In this document: positions 36,070 to 36,215 of the stretch, piece after piece
How the letters are laid out: every line of letters starts with the position of its first letter
Numbering within the stretch: the stretch's first letter is position 1
Assembly (NCBI RefSeq): GCF_000003605.2
Contig: NW_003130360.1
Location: 289,552 to 325,766 of the forward strand
Direction: 5' to 3'
Source of the DNA: Saccoglossus kowalevskii
Lineage: Eukaryota; Hemichordata; Enteropneusta; Harrimaniidae
Length of the DNA stretch: 36,215 nucleotides
Program-made: the position numbers and the translations under genes
The notes under the pieces: generated by a model
Told to the model about the DNA's origin: nothing
The model's database searches: none
Seen by the model: only the letters and a program-made list of their open reading frames with translations

Positions 36070-36215
36070 ATGGGTAAATTCAAAATGGCGGCCTTGCCAG
36101 GAAGTGAAAAATTTATTTGTAGAAGTTTTTTGTTCAATAATGATCATTTTTCTGAAAATTTCAACTACTATTGTAAAAAGCTGTGCTGCTTGCATAGTTA
36201 TATTATATATAATAC
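36070..36215 (+). other. Open frame running off the window edge, with YY1-like motif
   Basis: ATGGGTAAATTCAAAATGGCG starts a frame that stays open for 48 codons to the end. AAAATGGCGGCC (36082-36093) matches the YY1 core. The translation is unremarkable and the surrounding text looks like intergenic repeat, so chance is likely. I would not annotate a protein on this evidence alone. Confidence 0.15.

Overview
The window is eukaryotic and animal. Its genes are split into short exons by GT-AG introns, the sequence is AT-rich, and the main proteins carry the ApeC (apextrin C-terminal) domain, which I know from invertebrate animals (cnidarians, molluscs, echinoderms, hemichordates, amphioxus). ApeC joined to a MACPF (perforin-like) domain points to a marine invertebrate. 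I cannot name the phylum from the sequence alone. Bacterial-style features (operons, ribosome binding sites, CRISPR) do not apply.

Positions 1-18.5 kb hold a tandem cluster of secreted MACPF-ApeC genes, all on the + strand. Gene A is seen only as its last 35 codons (1-110). Gene B (coding 4586-8047, 8 coding exons, 548 aa) and gene C (coding 11881-18328, 8 coding exons, 549 aa) are complete and are clear paralogues. They share intron positions and phases, exon lengths (112, 204, 42/45, 212, 90, 337/343, 294/297 and 356/347 nt), a cleavable signal peptide, the MACPF signature around W-G-T-H, and an ApeC domain with eight cysteines. Each also has a 5' UTR intron ending one base before the ATG and a perfect TGACGTCA (CRE-like) site upstream. 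The likely role is extracellular: ApeC as the recognition or adhesion module and MACPF as the membrane-inserting module, in innate defence or in epithelium/matrix biology. Gene C's introns are much longer than gene B's and hold repeats, including a 190-bp MITE with TA target-site duplication and a 32-bp minisatellite.

18.5-20.85 kb is non-coding apart from a dispersed repeat that is also present at 8.7 kb.

20849-34118 is a tandem array of ten units in two length classes: long (L, about 1407 bp) and short (S, about 1290 bp, lacking one 117-bp block). The order is L-S-S-L-L / L-S-S-L-L, a higher-order repeat with a period of about 6.8 kb. On the minus strand each long unit carries a fossil of what looks like the C-terminal end of a CR1/L2-type non-LTR retrotransposon polymerase. 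The 117-bp deletion cuts through it. A 50-N assembly gap lies in the first unit, so the true copy number is uncertain. The last unit is decayed.

About 240 bp beyond the array, 34374-34560 is a probable first coding exon of a SAM-dependent methyltransferase that resembles histamine N-methyltransferase-like proteins. It ends in the motif I glycine loop at a good splice donor, and I could not place its next exon. The right flank holds an inverted-repeat element (35776-35943) and, at the very edge, a short open frame with a YY1-like AAAATGGCGGCC motif.
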